A DNA stretch of 64,000 nucleotides. Source: Przewalskia tangutica (Eukaryota > Streptophyta > Magnoliopsida > Solanales > Solanaceae). Positions within the stretch are counted from its first letter, which is position 1; the number at the start of each line of letters is the position of its first letter. Below, one piece after another: positions 37,986 through 49,732 of this stretch. A program made the position numbers and the translations under genes. The stretch lies in NCBI GenBank assembly GCA_029844215.1, contig CM056738.1, positions 72,346,093 to 72,410,092 of the forward strand. The letters run 5' to 3'. Below the pieces are notes generated by a model. The model made no database searches. It saw only the letters and a program-made list of their open reading frames with translations, and was not told the DNA's origin.

Positions 37986-38560
37986 CAAGTAGAGGTAGAG
38001 AAGCAACATAATGTAGATCGAATACCATTTTGGCTTTGTGGGATTGATGAAACCTTTTTCAGGAATCTAATAAGATTGAAATATACAAGAGAAGAACAGG
38101 GTTGCAACATGCTATGACAAACTGCTCAGGGAAGATATGTGCATTTGTGGATGACATGTTTGAAATACAGGTTTTGATAGAACATATACAACAACTGAGC
38201 ATTAGCCTGAAGATTAGGGGAACTTAGAAGGAGATAATAGTTACTCTAGTGTATGCCAAATGTTCTTAGATGGAATATTGGAATTGTGGGAATCTTGGAG
38301 GATATGGATAATTCAATGCAACATTCATGGTTAATAGGAGGTGATTTTAACACTATTGTGACATATTTAGAAACATATGGAGGTTATCAGTCATAATTAA
38401 TGAAGTTCAAGATTTTAGAGCTTATATGCAAAACTGTGAGGTAACTAACTTGGGTTTAAAATGACAGTACTTATAATTGGTGAATTGTATATGTGTGATA
38501 TATTGTGGCATCTGTTGGTTTGCTGAATATAGATGGATAGACACAGTTATAAATGAGACT
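37986..38560 (+). pseudogene. LINE (L1-type) ORF2 endonuclease fragment
   Basis: Translated with frame breaks, the stretch shows features of plant L1 apurinic-type endonuclease. There is a KICAFVDDMFEIQVL-like block near 38125-38175, a VYAKCS block near 38255, and WLIGGDFNTIVTYLETYGGY near 38330-38395, where GGDFN is the conserved catalytic-region motif. A TNLGL-like block follows near 38445. No RT domain or poly(A) end follows before the A 3' UTR, so it is truncated on both sides. No TSD could be found. Confidence 0.7.
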
Positions 38561-38599
38561 TTGCTAAAAAATATTCTGGCATAAGACTTATTATGAACA

Positions 38600-38630
38600 T
38601 TCGAGGACTAATGTTTCTAAGGGGGTAGGA
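38600..38630 (+). promoter_or_regulatory. Element A 3' end and polypurine tract
   Basis: CATTCGAGGACTAATG and TCTAAGGGGGTAGGA precede the 3' LTR. The same arrangement is seen before the LTRs of array C and G. Confidence 0.8.
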
Positions 38631-41600
38631 TATTACACCTCGTAAGTTAAGACAATAATTAAGAACGTCATTAAGGAATTAAGATTCTAATATTGATTAT
38701 ATAGTATGGTTATATATGCTAAATGCAGAAGTTAGTACATGAAGGATGTGATTCCGGAATTATTTTGGTTACAACGGGCGTGATAATGGAAATTGAAAAT
38801 GATAGTTATATATATATCCCGTTATGAATTAGTAACGTATATAAGCTACGACAACAAGGACACGAGGCTTCATGAAACTTTCAGAAATTAAAGAAAGCGG
38901 GATTTGAGATTTAATTTTTACTCAAGGGATTAAATTAGTTATTCTAGTAGGGACTAAAGTGAAATTAGGCAAAATCAGATTTTTAAGATTGGGTTTGATA
39001 AAACCTATGTTTATCTTCTTCATTCTCATTTCAAAAAGAATACACAAAATCTCTCCGCTCTTCTCTAAACCCAACCCCTACTGCCGAGAACCACCCCAAC
39101 CCCATACCCAACTTAAGATTTTCATCTCCTCTTCTTAGACTACATTATTCACGAAAATAGAAACAAAAAATTGGAGAAAAACTGGGCAGAAAATCGGGAT
39201 TTGCTGACAGATTTTCAGTCAATTTGGGAGGGGTATATCTCCTAGTATATTAGGAGTTGTTAGGTATTTCAAAAGCCTAAGATGAAATTCGTCGAGTCTA
39301 GTTTCCAACGCAATAAACCTCTCGTCGATAGGACATCGGAGTAGAGAATTATGGACGTTACAAGTTCAGCTGACAAAACAGTGAGCAAAAAAACGCTGGA
39401 GCAGTGGTACTGAAATTGGGGACTATTTTGGCTTCGTTTAAGGTAAAAATCCTTCTTTTCATTGAATATTTGGAAGTTTAATTGATGTTATAGTTAAGGG
39501 ATTAACCCATGTTAAATAAGAATTGGAATTAAGTAGTTGCATGTTGTTGTAGTTGAAGATATGAACTTGGGTTAAGATGGAATTGAAAATATGAGAATGC
39601 ATGTGACTATATTGAGATATATATGCCGATTGGGACTGTTTTGTATGGAATGAAGTTAAGTGTTGTCGTTGTTATTATTATCACCAATTGCATGTTTAGA
39701 TTGGAGAAGAAATCTTGATACTTAAAAGTTGTAAATTGATTATATGAAAGTATTGAAAGGTGAATTGAATTCTAGAGAATTAAGAGAAAGTTATGGGATT
39801 ATGACATGTTGTTACTAGGATCAAATTTGGGCTATTTGGTATACATTGAGTTTAATTGTTGCTATTATTCTTGTCACTAATGGCATGTTGAGTGGAAGAA
39901 AACATTAATACTTAAGTTGTAATGGTTATATGGAATTCTTGAAATATGAATTAGATTTAAAGGACTCCAATTGGATTTTAAGGAATTATGAAAAGAGTTT
40001 GGTATTGTGGTGTTGGCCGAGAATTTCATGAAATTATTGGACATATGGTGTTGCATTTTGAGGGCTGTTTTGGTAGAGATATAATGTTGAAAGTTTAGTT
40101 ACAATAAAGCATGTTCAATGTAGTAATTACTTATACATGTTTTAAAGAAAGCACATTGTTGTAAAGTGATATGTTGCAAACTAGAAGACTTGCCCTCTTA
40201 TTAATGTATTGCATAGATATAAAAGAGAAAGAATGTATTATGGTAGCATATATGAAATACATGGAACTAATTTGGTTATATCTTGGAATTGTGCTTGGTT
40301 ACTGGCTTGGTTGGCATTTGTTGTAAATTGTGGATGTACATATAAACAGGGGAAGTGCTGCCCAAATTTATGTAGAATAGGAAGTCGTCATTCGATTTAA
40401 CTTGCGTTAGGAATCATAGAGTTGACAGGCCTAATGTTATTATTATAGGTTGGAGTATTAGACGATGCATATTATAGTAGTGAGTTGGTTAGCTCGACTA
40501 TAAGGTATGTGAGACTATTCTTTCCTTCTTTGACATGATTTTGTGAAAATCTTTCTTCCTTCCTTTGGCATGATTTTAATGAAAGTACGACGGACGTACA
40601 TGATACCTTCAAAATCTAGTTTTAATAAAATAATAATTCATTATATGATCGTGCCTTGCTTTTATAAAGGATAGTTTAGTTTACTTATTTCATTGAGTCT
40701 TATATGATGATTTAAAATGCATAAGATTATTCCATGGCGTCTCAGATGATGGTTTGTATTGCATATGGTTTCTCATAATATTCTATTTGTGTAAGTTGTG
40801 ATTGTATGTTATATGGATGGTGTTATGAGGACCGAGTCCCAGAATGGGCCGGGTAGCAATATTCACGGAAAATGAGGACCGAGTCCCAGAATGGGCCGGG
40901 TAGTTATATGTACGCAGTATGAGGACCGAGTCCCAGAATGGGCCGTGTAGTTATATGTATAAAGCATGAGGACCGAGTCCCAGGATGGGCCGAGTAGTTA
41001 TATGTACAGATATGATCTTGATTATGATGATTGTTAGACATGCATGACTTTCTTTTCATATGGTATAGTTGCATTGGTATCTCTGATTTTTCATATATGT
41101 CTCATGTTATCTTCTGGCCAGTTACAATCCTCCTTACAATAATTCATGTTTTACATACTCAGTACATTATTTCGTACTGACTCTCCTTTCTTCGGGGGGC
41201 TGCGTTCATTCCCGCAGGTACAGGTGATGGGTTAGGTGACCCTTCAGTTTAAGACATCTACCAGCTGCTAAAGAGCTCCCTTATTCCGGAGCAGTCACTT
41301 TGGTACAGACTCTTATATTTCAGACTTATGTATATATTGGGCACGACGGGGTCCTGTCCCGTCATATGTCATTTTTGTACCCATAGAGGTCTGTAGACAG
41401 TCGTGGGTTGATTTATGAGGAGTGTAGACGTGTTTGTTTAGCCATGCTTTCGTATTTCTGTTTGGGATGTTCCCTTATGTTGGTGGCAGCCTTGTCGGCT
41501 TGCTTATTATATTGTGTTGGTTAGTTGTGACTCCTCTGGAGGCAGGTACCCCCTTATGTAAAGACAGCCTGACCGACTCGTCTATTCGGGTACATGTTGT

Positions 41601-41722
41601 AGATGCAGGGTTATGCTGCAGGAATTTTATTAATCTTGGTATCAAATGGATTAAGTATGACATGTCAGTAATGGCGTCCAATTAGGGCGCCAAGTCGCGG
41701 CCCGTCGGGTCGGGTCGTGACA
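38631..41722 (+). repeat. Element A 3' LTR
   Basis: It pairs with 684-3771 over its whole length. It begins TATTACACC where the 5' LTR has TGTTACACC, so the terminal TG has become TA. It ends CGTGACA at 41722, followed by CCTTT. The subrepeat block is at 40826-41010 and the hairpin at 41345-41363. Confidence 0.93.
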
Positions 41723-43109
41723 CCTTTGGTGATACACTATTTTGACCTCAACATATGTTCTAAACAGAGTTCCATCTAAATCAGTCGAAAAGACACCATA
41801 TGATGTATGGTGTGGAAATAAGCCATCATTTAGACACATGAGGCCCTGGGGGTGTCCTGCATATGTCAAGAAATTAATCACTGATAAGTTGGAATCTAAA
41901 AGTGAGAAATGTTATTTTGTTGGGTATTCAAAGGAAACTAAGGGATACTATTTATATCTTCCTGGAGAACATAAGATATTTGTTTCTAGGAACGCACATT
42001 TCCTTGAAGATGAATATGTCTATAAGGATGAGAGTTGCACTGAGATAGAACTTGAAGAAATTCAAGAACAAGGTAACAAATAGGTTGAATCCTTTCCCGA
42101 TGATGAAGGCAAGAATTCTGTGGGAGCTTCTGGCGAAGATTGGGTATTTAGGGTACCCCCTTCGGCCAGTGGAAGTGCTACGAGGAGTAATGCAAAAATG
42201 CAAGATCTTCCGGCACAGAACTTGGGAGCAAGTGCACCAGTTGCATTTTCTCCCATTCAGGAAAGACATGAAAATAATATTCCTGAAAGCTCTAATATTG
42301 GTTGTTCGACCAACGCACAAGAACCTACTCACAGTCAGAACATACCTGTAACTGAACAACAAGATCATCAACTCCGTAGGTCTACTAGATCTCATCGTCC
42401 TCCGAAAAGACTAAATCTACTTGTGGAAACACAGAATGAGCTAGATATTCCAGATGATGACGAGCCTAGAACCTACAACGAAGCAATGCTAGACATTGAT
42501 TCGAAGAGATGACAAAAAGCCATGAAATCTGAAATGAAATCTATGTATATCAATCAGGTGTGGAACTTGGCTGATTTGAAAAATGGGGTTAAACTCATAG
42601 GATGCAAATGAGTCTTCAAGAAGAAGATTGATGCATTTGGCAAAGTTCAGACTTATAAAGCTAGACTAGTGGCTAAAGGTTTTACTCAGCGTCCTGGTGT
42701 GGATTATGATGAAACCTTTTCACCGGTGGCTAAGATAAAATCTATTCGGATTTTGCTTGCAATAACTGCACATTATGATTATGACATTTGGCAACGTCAA
42801 AACTGCATTCTTCAATGGTAATCTAATTGAGGAAGTGCATATGAAACAACCCGAGAGTTTTTCATGTGAGTCCACACCAAATTTTGTGTGCAGGCTACAT
42901 AAGTCCATTTATGGGCTTAAGCAAGCCTCTAGGAGTTTGGATCATTTTATTTGACAATGCTACCAAATCTTTTGATTTCGTCAGAAGCAAGAGGATCCTT
43001 GTGTTTATTCCAAACGCAAGGATGAGAGTATTGTCTTCTTTATTAGAAATGTTGATGACATATTGATAATGAGAGATAATAAGACCCTCATGCAGTGAGT
43101 CAAGAATTG
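41723..43109 (+). pseudogene. Copia element F: integrase C-terminus and first part of RT, fragment 2
   Basis: Coding resumes with TYVLNRVPSKSVEKTPYDVW, the end of a Copia integrase, then GCPAYVKK and the YFVGYSKETKGYYLY block. A variable linker (about 42070-42480) ends in the RRSTRSHRPPKRLN signature before RT. The RT reads KARLVAKGFTQRPGVDYDE and FSPVAKIKSIRILLAI, then LHKSIYGLKQASRSLD and NVDDILIM in place of the usual YVDD. Stops replace tryptophan codons (near 42510 and 42609), and a frame shift follows near 42790. It stops at 43109, where element E begins after the TSD. Confidence 0.9.
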
Positions 43110-43114
43110 GTTAT

Positions 43115-44466
43115 TGTTAGGCGTATTTTGTATACGCCTTTTGAGTCATTTTTAGTTGGTATTTTACTCATTTTTGTTGTGTTTAGTATAGTAGTAGGTT
43201 TTTTTTCTTTCTTTTGAGTTACAGCGGTGCAAAAAGGCAAAATGACAAAAAGGAACGAGAAATAAGCAGAAAAGGTGCTCCCGAGGCGAAAAAGACGAAA
43301 GTTGGCAACTCAGAGCGAAAGAAGGCAGCACAGCGGTGCCACTATGCAGAACCGCAGTGCCACTATGCAGAACCGCGGTGCAACTATGCAGAACCACGGT
43401 GCCATATTTACCGAGGAGCCACATGACTTTCAGCACCCCGGTGCCATCAGGCAGTACCGCGGTGCCATTTGTGCTGAGAAGCTGCAAGAGTTTCGGCACC
43501 GCGATGCCGGTACACAGAACCGCGGTGCCAGTGCAGGAAATATCAGTTCCGAAGAAGAATTGACTAAGGGTAGATTGGTCCATAGGGCATGAAATTTGGA
43601 ACATATTTAAGCCCTAAGGATTAATGCTATGGGGGAAGTTGGTCATTCTACAACACAATACAACACAAGGTGGATTTGAAGCTACAATTGAAGACTTTGT
43701 TCTACGTAATTTTCTTTCTTTCGTTTTTAATTCAGTTTATGTATAGATATTGTGTTAGTTCTTAGCGTGACTATGACTAGGAGCTAAACACTTTATTAGG
43801 GTTTTCCTTATGAATCGCTTGAAACTTCTATTCATGAATTAATGCAGTAGTTTGATTTCTTCTTCACTTGATTAAGATTTAGTCAATAATTGGTATGAAT
43901 GTTTGATAATTAATTGATCACTAATTATCATAATATATATTATTTCGAATCGAGAACCGAGAGGAGAGATTTGGATATGCTATAATTGACTAGACATAGG
44001 TTAAAATCACAGATGACAGTACCCCGATACTTGTGTAACATTATAGGTTATTATTCTTAATCCTCCATGTGGTAAATCCTATCATAGAAATATAGAAGGG
44101 TTCTGCACTGGGTTGAGTGATTATATGTCCTAACTGGAATATAAGACAGTTTAGTTAACCGCTATCTTAATGTAGAAGAAGAAGTCATTCTAGTTGCATT
44201 AAGGATTAAATAGAGTGGATAATCAAGGATTTTGGAAGCCCTAATTCCTTCATAACTGATTACAACTTAAATAGTTCAGTAATTCTTGCAATTATTCTAG
44301 TAGTTAAACAAAAAACCCAACTCAAATATCGATTGACAAATAGACAACATAAAATAGATGAACGGTACTTAGAAACCAGTCTCTGAGGACGATATTAGGT
44401 CTTATCAGACTATATTATTTGTCAATGATGCGTGCGCTTGCGTAAGCATTCAAAATATCGCTAACA
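43115..44466 (+). repeat. Element E 5' LTR
   Basis: 1352 bp, closely matching the 3' LTR but with about two extra copies of a 21-bp repeat built on GCAGAACCGCGGTGCC (43331-43400). Eight versions of ACCGCGGTGCC occur between 43331 and 43530. Its frames with repeated HYAEP-type peptides come from these repeats. Confidence 0.92.
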
Positions 44467-44472
44467 AGTTTT

Positions 44473-44490
44473 TGGCGCCGTTGCCGGGGA
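44473..44490 (+). promoter_or_regulatory. Element E primer binding site
   Basis: TGGCGCCGTTGCCGGGGA lies 6 bases after the LTR. It is the primer site typical of Athila elements (tRNA-Asp class, from memory). Confidence 0.85.
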
Positions 44491-44630
44491 CTGACGTACA
44501 TCTAATATCGAATCATCTATTTTATTTCTACTTTGACTTTATTTTATTTTATTTTTATTTTTATTTTTATTGTTAGAACCGCGTACCTTAATTTGTTTGT
44601 TGATTTTGATCTGTTTCAGGAATCTAGTGT

Positions 44631-45173
44631 ATGCGAAGAAGGATAGGAGCAGATACAATTGTTCCCTTCAACCCTGAAATCGAAAAACTGTGCAAACAAA
44701 ACAGGCGCAACAATAGGATATCCGAGTCAGTGACCATGAACAATGAACCAAATCAGAATGGGGCGGACAATGAGGTTCCTGAGAATGCAGGAGAGCCAAT
44801 ACAGGTCCCAGTAGAGAGAAGTTTGGGGGACTATTTTCTTCCCATGGTCACAGGTGCATATACTTGCATCAGGATCCCAGCTATAGGGGCCAACAACTTT
44901 GAGATCAAGCCAGCCATCCTGAGCATGGTCCAGAACACAGTACAATTTGGGAGACTGCCATCTGAAGATCCCCACATGCACATTGCAAACTTTCTGGAGC
45001 TCTGTGCCACTTTCAAATACAATGACGTTACTGACGATGCCATTAGACTGAGGCTCTTTCCGTTCTCACTGAGGGATAGAGCCAAAAGTTGGTTGAACTC
45101 ACTGTCTGCCAACTCCGTCACTACCTGGCAGGACCTGGCCCAAAATTTTCTAGCAAGTGAAAAATGTCTGTGA
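44631..45173 (+). pseudogene. Athila gag N-terminal fragment
   Basis: An uninterrupted 180-codon frame corresponds to the start and gag domain of Athila. The conserved blocks are RSLGDYFLP, then IPAIGANNFEIKPAILSMVQ, then SEDPHMHIANFLELC and DDAIRLRLFPFSLRDRAKSW, then TTWQDLAQNFLA. It stops with TGA right after that last block, where a normal gag would run on for hundreds of residues to zinc knuckles and pol. The frame has no internal stops, so either the insertion is fairly recent or the short frame is maintained. Confidence 0.88.
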
Positions 45174-45986
45174 AGTCTGCTTGTTTGTTATTTGAGGCGA
45201 AATAGTTAAGATGTACATGTTAAGGAGATGATTCAGGCATTTCTTTGATAGCCCTTCTTATCATTTATTAATTATCCTGACAATAAATTGTATCCCTAGT
45301 CAGCCCCGTTGACCCTAAAATACGTTGTTTTCTTTGACACCCTATGATTCCCTCGTACGCCATAAGCAGTAATTGAATAAAGGGATGAAAAAGAGTGAAA
45401 AAGAAACACAAAAAGAGAGTGAAAAATTGACGCACCCCAATGAAAAAGAACGTAAAAGCTTAAGTTTGGGGTGCCTATATGAAATATTTCATGCTCTCAA
45501 AAAGAGAAAAAGGGAATGATAGGTATGAACTGAAAAGAATACCAAAAAGAATGACAAAACGGTTATGGTACGTAAATTATAAATGTCTACTTTTGTCTAT
45601 CCCTGCCTAAGCCTACATTACAACACTGAAAAGTCTTGAGGATTTCTAGTATGTATGTCTATGATTAGTGGAGAATAACAAGTACACAGACGCGTATAAC
45701 TAAATGAAATTGACATGCATAAGTTAGGTATTCATGCTTCCATTACTTGTGATTGAAATGAATTTGCGAAATATCTGACTTGAAATTCTAGATTGCTGAA
45801 TTCATGCTATAACTGTTCATGTATATTATCCCAACTGACGTTCATGTGTTTCTAAGTCTTTGTGCAGCTGCTTGATTTGAGTCTTTGAGTATTTTATTTT
45901 TGTGTCTTTGAGTATTTTATTTTTGTGTCTTTGTTTTTGTTTTGATCTTTGCTCGAGGGCGAGCAAAGGTTAAGTTTAGGGGTGTT
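45174..45986 (+). other. Element E 3' untranslated region and polypurine tract
   Basis: Non-coding. It includes GAAAAAG-rich runs (45385-45530) and a TTAAGTTTGGGGTGCC stretch near 45460 that recurs in part at 45970 just before the LTR. This suits an internal duplication of the polypurine region. A 23-bp tandem duplication (GAGTATTTTATTTTTGTGTC) lies at about 45887-45935. Confidence 0.7.
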
Positions 45987-47271
45987 TGTTAGGCGTATTT
46001 TGTATACGCCTTTTGAGTCATTTTTAGTTGATATTTTACTCGTTTTGTTGTGTTTAGTATAGTAGTAGGTTTGTTTTTCTTTCTTTTGAGTCAACAGCGG
46101 TGCAAAAAGACAAAATGACAAAAAAAATGAGAAATGGGCAGAAAGGGTGCTCCCAAGGCGAAAATGACGAAAGTTGAAAACTCAGAGCGAAAGAAGGCAG
46201 CATCGCGGTGCCACTATACAGAACCTCGGTGCCATATTTACCGAGGAGCCACAGGACTTTCAGCACCGTGGTGCCATCAGGCAGTACTGCGGTGCCATTT
46301 GTGCTGAGAAGCTGCAGGAGTTTCGGCACCGTGGTGCCGGTGCGGAAAATCTCAGTTCCGAAGAAGAATTGGCTAAGGGCATATTGGTCCATAGGGCACG
46401 AAATTTGGAACATATTTAAGCCCTAGGGATTAATGTTATGGGGGAGGTTGGTCATTCTACAACACAACACAACACAAGGTGGATTTGAAGCTACAATTGG
46501 AGACTTTGTTCTACGTAATTTTCTTTCTTTTGTTTTTAATTCAGTTTATGTATAGATATTGTGTTAGTTCTTAGCGTGACTATGACTAGGAGCTAAACAC
46601 TTTATTAGGGCTTTCCTTATGAATCGCTTGAAACTTCTATTCATGAATTAATGCAGTAGTTTGATTTTTTCTTCACTTGATTAAGATTTAGTCAATAATT
46701 GGTATGAATGTTTGATAATTAATTGATCACTAATTATCATATATATATGATTTCGAATCGAGAACCATGAGAGATTTGGATATGCTGTAATTGACTAGAC
46801 ATAGGTTAAAATCACAGATGACAGTACCCCGATACTTGTGTAGCATTATAGGTTATTGTTCTTAATCCTCCTATGTGAGAAATCCTATCATAGAAATATA
46901 GAAGGGTTCTGCACTGGGGTTGAGTGATTATATGTTCTAACCGGAATATAAGACAGTTTAGTTAACCGCTATCTTAACGTAGAAGAAGAAGTCATTCTAG
47001 TTGCATTAAGGATTGAATAGAGTGGATAGTCGATGATTTTGGAAGCCCTAATTCATTCATAACTGATTAAAACTTAAATAGTTCAGTAATTCTTGCAATT
47101 ATTCTAGTAGTTAAACAAAACCCAACTCAAATATCGATTTCCAAATAGATAACATAAAATAGATGAACGGTACTTAGAAACCAGTCTCTGAGGACGATAT
47201 TCGGTCTTATCAGACTATATTACTTGTCAATGATGCGTGCGCTTGCGTGAACATTCGAAATATCGCTAACA
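45987..47271 (+). repeat. Element E 3' LTR
   Basis: 1285 bp. It has five ACCGCGGTGCC-type motifs against eight in the 5' LTR. The rest aligns with few differences, including a lost (AT) step near 46738. Confidence 0.92.
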
Positions 47272-48199
47272 GTTGTCCAAGACCTTCATGATGAAGGATT
47301 TAGGTGAAGCCTGCTACATTCTGGGAATTAGGATCTACAGAGATAGACCTAATAGATTGTTGGGGTTATCACAGTCAGTCTACATAGACAAAGTGCTTAG
47401 ACGATTTTCAATGGAGAATTCCAAGAAAGGCGGTCTTCCGATGGGTCAAGACATCAAGTTATCGAAGAAGGGCTGCCCTTCTAATGTTATTGAACTTGAG
47501 CACATGAAGAGGATTTCATATGCTTCGACTATAGGATCAATCATGTATGTCATGACTTGTACTAGGCCGGATGTGGCCTTTACACTTAGTATGACTTGCA
47601 AGTTCCAGCAGAATCCTGGCGAAAAACACTGGAAAGCAGTCAAGAGTATTTTCAAGTACCTCAGGCGTACTAAAGATTACTTCTTTGTCTATGGTGGAGT
47701 TGATGAGATGGTTGCCATTGGGTATACCGATGCTAGTTTTCAGATAGATGTTGATGATTTCAAATCTCAGTCTGGTTACACGTTCATTTTCAATGGAGCA
47801 GTAGTGAGCTGGAAAAGTTCCAAACAGGCTACTACTGCAGACTCGACTACTGAAGAGGAGTACATTGTTGGATCGGAAGCTGCTAAGGAAGCTGTCGCGA
47901 TTGCTAAGTTCCTGAAGGAACTAGGGATTGTTCCAAGTGTTGGTTGTCCAATAACTATTTATTGTGACAACACTGGTGCGATTGCACAAGCAAAGAAACC
48001 AAGATCAACAAACAGAAATAAGCATGTACCAAGGAAGTACCACAACCTGAGAGAAATGGTGGAAGCTGAAGATATCAAGATAGACTATATTCCCACAGAT
48101 AATAATGTAGCAGACCCGTTTACTAAACCATTAAGCTTGGTGAAGCATAATGGTCATTTTGAACTCATGGGTATTAGATATGTTGGTGATTGGATCTAG
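47272..48199 (+). pseudogene. Copia element F: RT end and RNase H, fragment 3
   Basis: An open frame of about 308 codons continues the polyprotein after element E. It starts SKTFMMKDLGEACYILGI and passes through RISYASTIGSIMYVM and TRPDVAFTL. RNase H follows, with YTDASF, TTEEEYIVGSEAAKEAV and IYCDNTGAI carrying the usual acidic residues, then DNNVADPFTKPL and a TAG at 48197. This third of the polyprotein is intact, so F was inactivated elsewhere. The 3' LTR follows 15 bases later. Confidence 0.93.
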
Positions 48200-48200
48200 A

Positions 48201-48213
48201 CCAAGTGGGAGAT
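48201..48213 (+). promoter_or_regulatory. Copia F polypurine tract
   Basis: CCAAGTGGGAGAT directly precedes the LTR TG at 48214 and is typical of plant Copia elements. Confidence 0.85.
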
Positions 48214-49732
48214 TGAAAGTATATGTATGTCCTAGAGACAATCTGTATTAGGACATAATGTACTTTATACATATTCGTATTTATATTAATGATGATTAAT
48301 ATTATGGCAATTTACATTTGTTGAATTATTAGTTGATTGTTTATGATATTCTATAAATGCATCCCTAGAGGTTACGTATTTATTAATGATGTGAGAATTA
48401 ATGTTATAACGTAACTCTTGAATTACCTCGACTAATGATCATCGAAATTGGGATATCGATGATATGCGATATGTCGACATGTGGTCTGCATCATATTTTT
48501 AGGGGATGTAGTATGTCTCACTTGCTACGAGTTATGACAACTCATGATGGACACATGGATACTTTTTGAAGTATTGGTATGCCCTGCTAATGTACTATTT
48601 TGTTATATGTCTATAATGTCATCGGCGTGTGGGAGATAAAAGTCCTTAGACTTGAGGTCAATATCATCTTGTTTACGGAGTAATGTACTTTGATCCTGTC
48701 CTAAGCTCAAATGCCTTATAGGTTGAGACACGGCTTGTGTTTGGGTGCATTACAAAGTAGATTAAAGGTGGTATGTGAGCCAAGAAAGGATTCATTCCTT
48801 GAATTTATATTCGAGTGAACACTCAGGTACTCATATGGTATTACGTTGACTAAGTCATTGGCCAATGCAATGGACATGTCTATGACATGGTCCTGTTGTC
48901 ATCTAATATAGATGAGTTATAATAATCAAGTCATTTGGATAGACACGTGACAAATCCTAAGCTTGATTGAGTGTGTCATGAATGAAGGGATTTTATCTTT
49001 CCACATATAGGTTCAGTTCACATATTTTGTGTAGCTAAACTTTACATATTGGGTTCATCTTCCGGCGCAGTCTAGGAGTTCCGTGAAGATCCTAAGGTAA
49101 TTAGTGACGATATATAAAGGCCTGAAGGGTAACATTAAGTCAAATGTTCCGTCGATTGAAGGATGTAATTAGAAGGAGATTATACCTATATGTTCGATTG
49201 ATGACCGGGACATTAAAATGCGAAAATATTGAAAAATAGGACAGGACCGTGGTGCCCTGTTTTGGGACCGCGATGCCAAGAACACTGGGCAGCACCGCGG
49301 TGCTTGTACGGATTCCGGCAGTCCGAATTTTGCCAGTCTGATTTTCTGATGGGCCCAGCCCACGGAAACCTTAAGCCTCTGTTTACAATTATAAATAGAG
49401 GGCTTACCTCTCATTCCAAATACACTGAAAACCTAAGAGAAATAAATCTCTTCTAAAGCTCTGTCAGAATCCCTAGCATTCCTGACTTAGCAAATTATAT
49501 CACAGTTCTCCAGAACTTACAAATCGATGGATGTTTACGTGTGCACCCTCGGACTACACAAAGATTGAAGATTCAAATGCTTGGCTGACTGCTTTCAAAA
49601 TGTAAGTCTTCGTTCGAAGTTTTACATTTACTTTGTGTTTATATTTTACATTACATATCATGCAGTTCGATCGTCGTCGGGTTTGAAACATAAATTTTCA
49701 AATTTCGCTGCGTGTACGAACCCGACGTAAAC
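48214..49732 (+). repeat. Copia element F 3' LTR
   Basis: It begins TGAAAGTATATG after the polypurine tract and is taken to end CGTAAACA at 49732, where MITE sequence starts. A TATA box (TATAAATAG) lies at 49390-49398. Three ACCGCGGTGCC-like motifs lie at 49248-49305. The 5' partner is outside the window, so the right end is inferred from the MITE boundary; the predicted TSD is CCTAC. Confidence 0.78.

Larger units (their letters stand above)
684..41722 (+). mobile_element. Element A: Tekay-like gypsy LTR retrotransposon, host of a large nest
   Basis: Two direct LTRs (684-3771 and 38631-41722) bound the element, and the 5-bp TSD CCTTT (679-683 and 41723-41727) shows they were inserted together. 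A primer site matching initiator Met tRNA follows the 5' LTR and a polypurine tract precedes the 3' LTR. The 41-kb span is inflated by the 32.4-kb array C; without it A is about 8.6 kb. No gag or pol of A survives: between the LTRs are only 168 bp of 5' leader, array C, a LINE-like fragment and a short 3' untranslated region. The Tekay/Del assignment rests on leader and 3' UTR similarity to element G, which has recognisable domains. Confidence 0.9.
43115..47271 (+). mobile_element. Element E: Athila-derived gag-only LTR retrotransposon
   Basis: The element begins TGTTAGGCG and ends GCTAACA, flanked by GTTAT (43110-43114) and GTTGT (47272-47276), a TSD with one substitution. LTRs are 43115-44466 and 45987-47271. 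The 1.5-kb interior holds an Athila-type primer site, a 180-codon gag fragment and a 3' UTR with a polypurine tract; protease, RT and integrase are missing. It interrupts the RT of Copia F between the NVDD block and RNase H. Confidence 0.92.

Noticed and set aside
43164..43604. A 146-codon minus-strand frame with GTAVL repeats in element E's LTR
   Set aside because: It is produced by the ACCGCGGTGCC repeats and has a partial counterpart in the 3' LTR; there is no domain.
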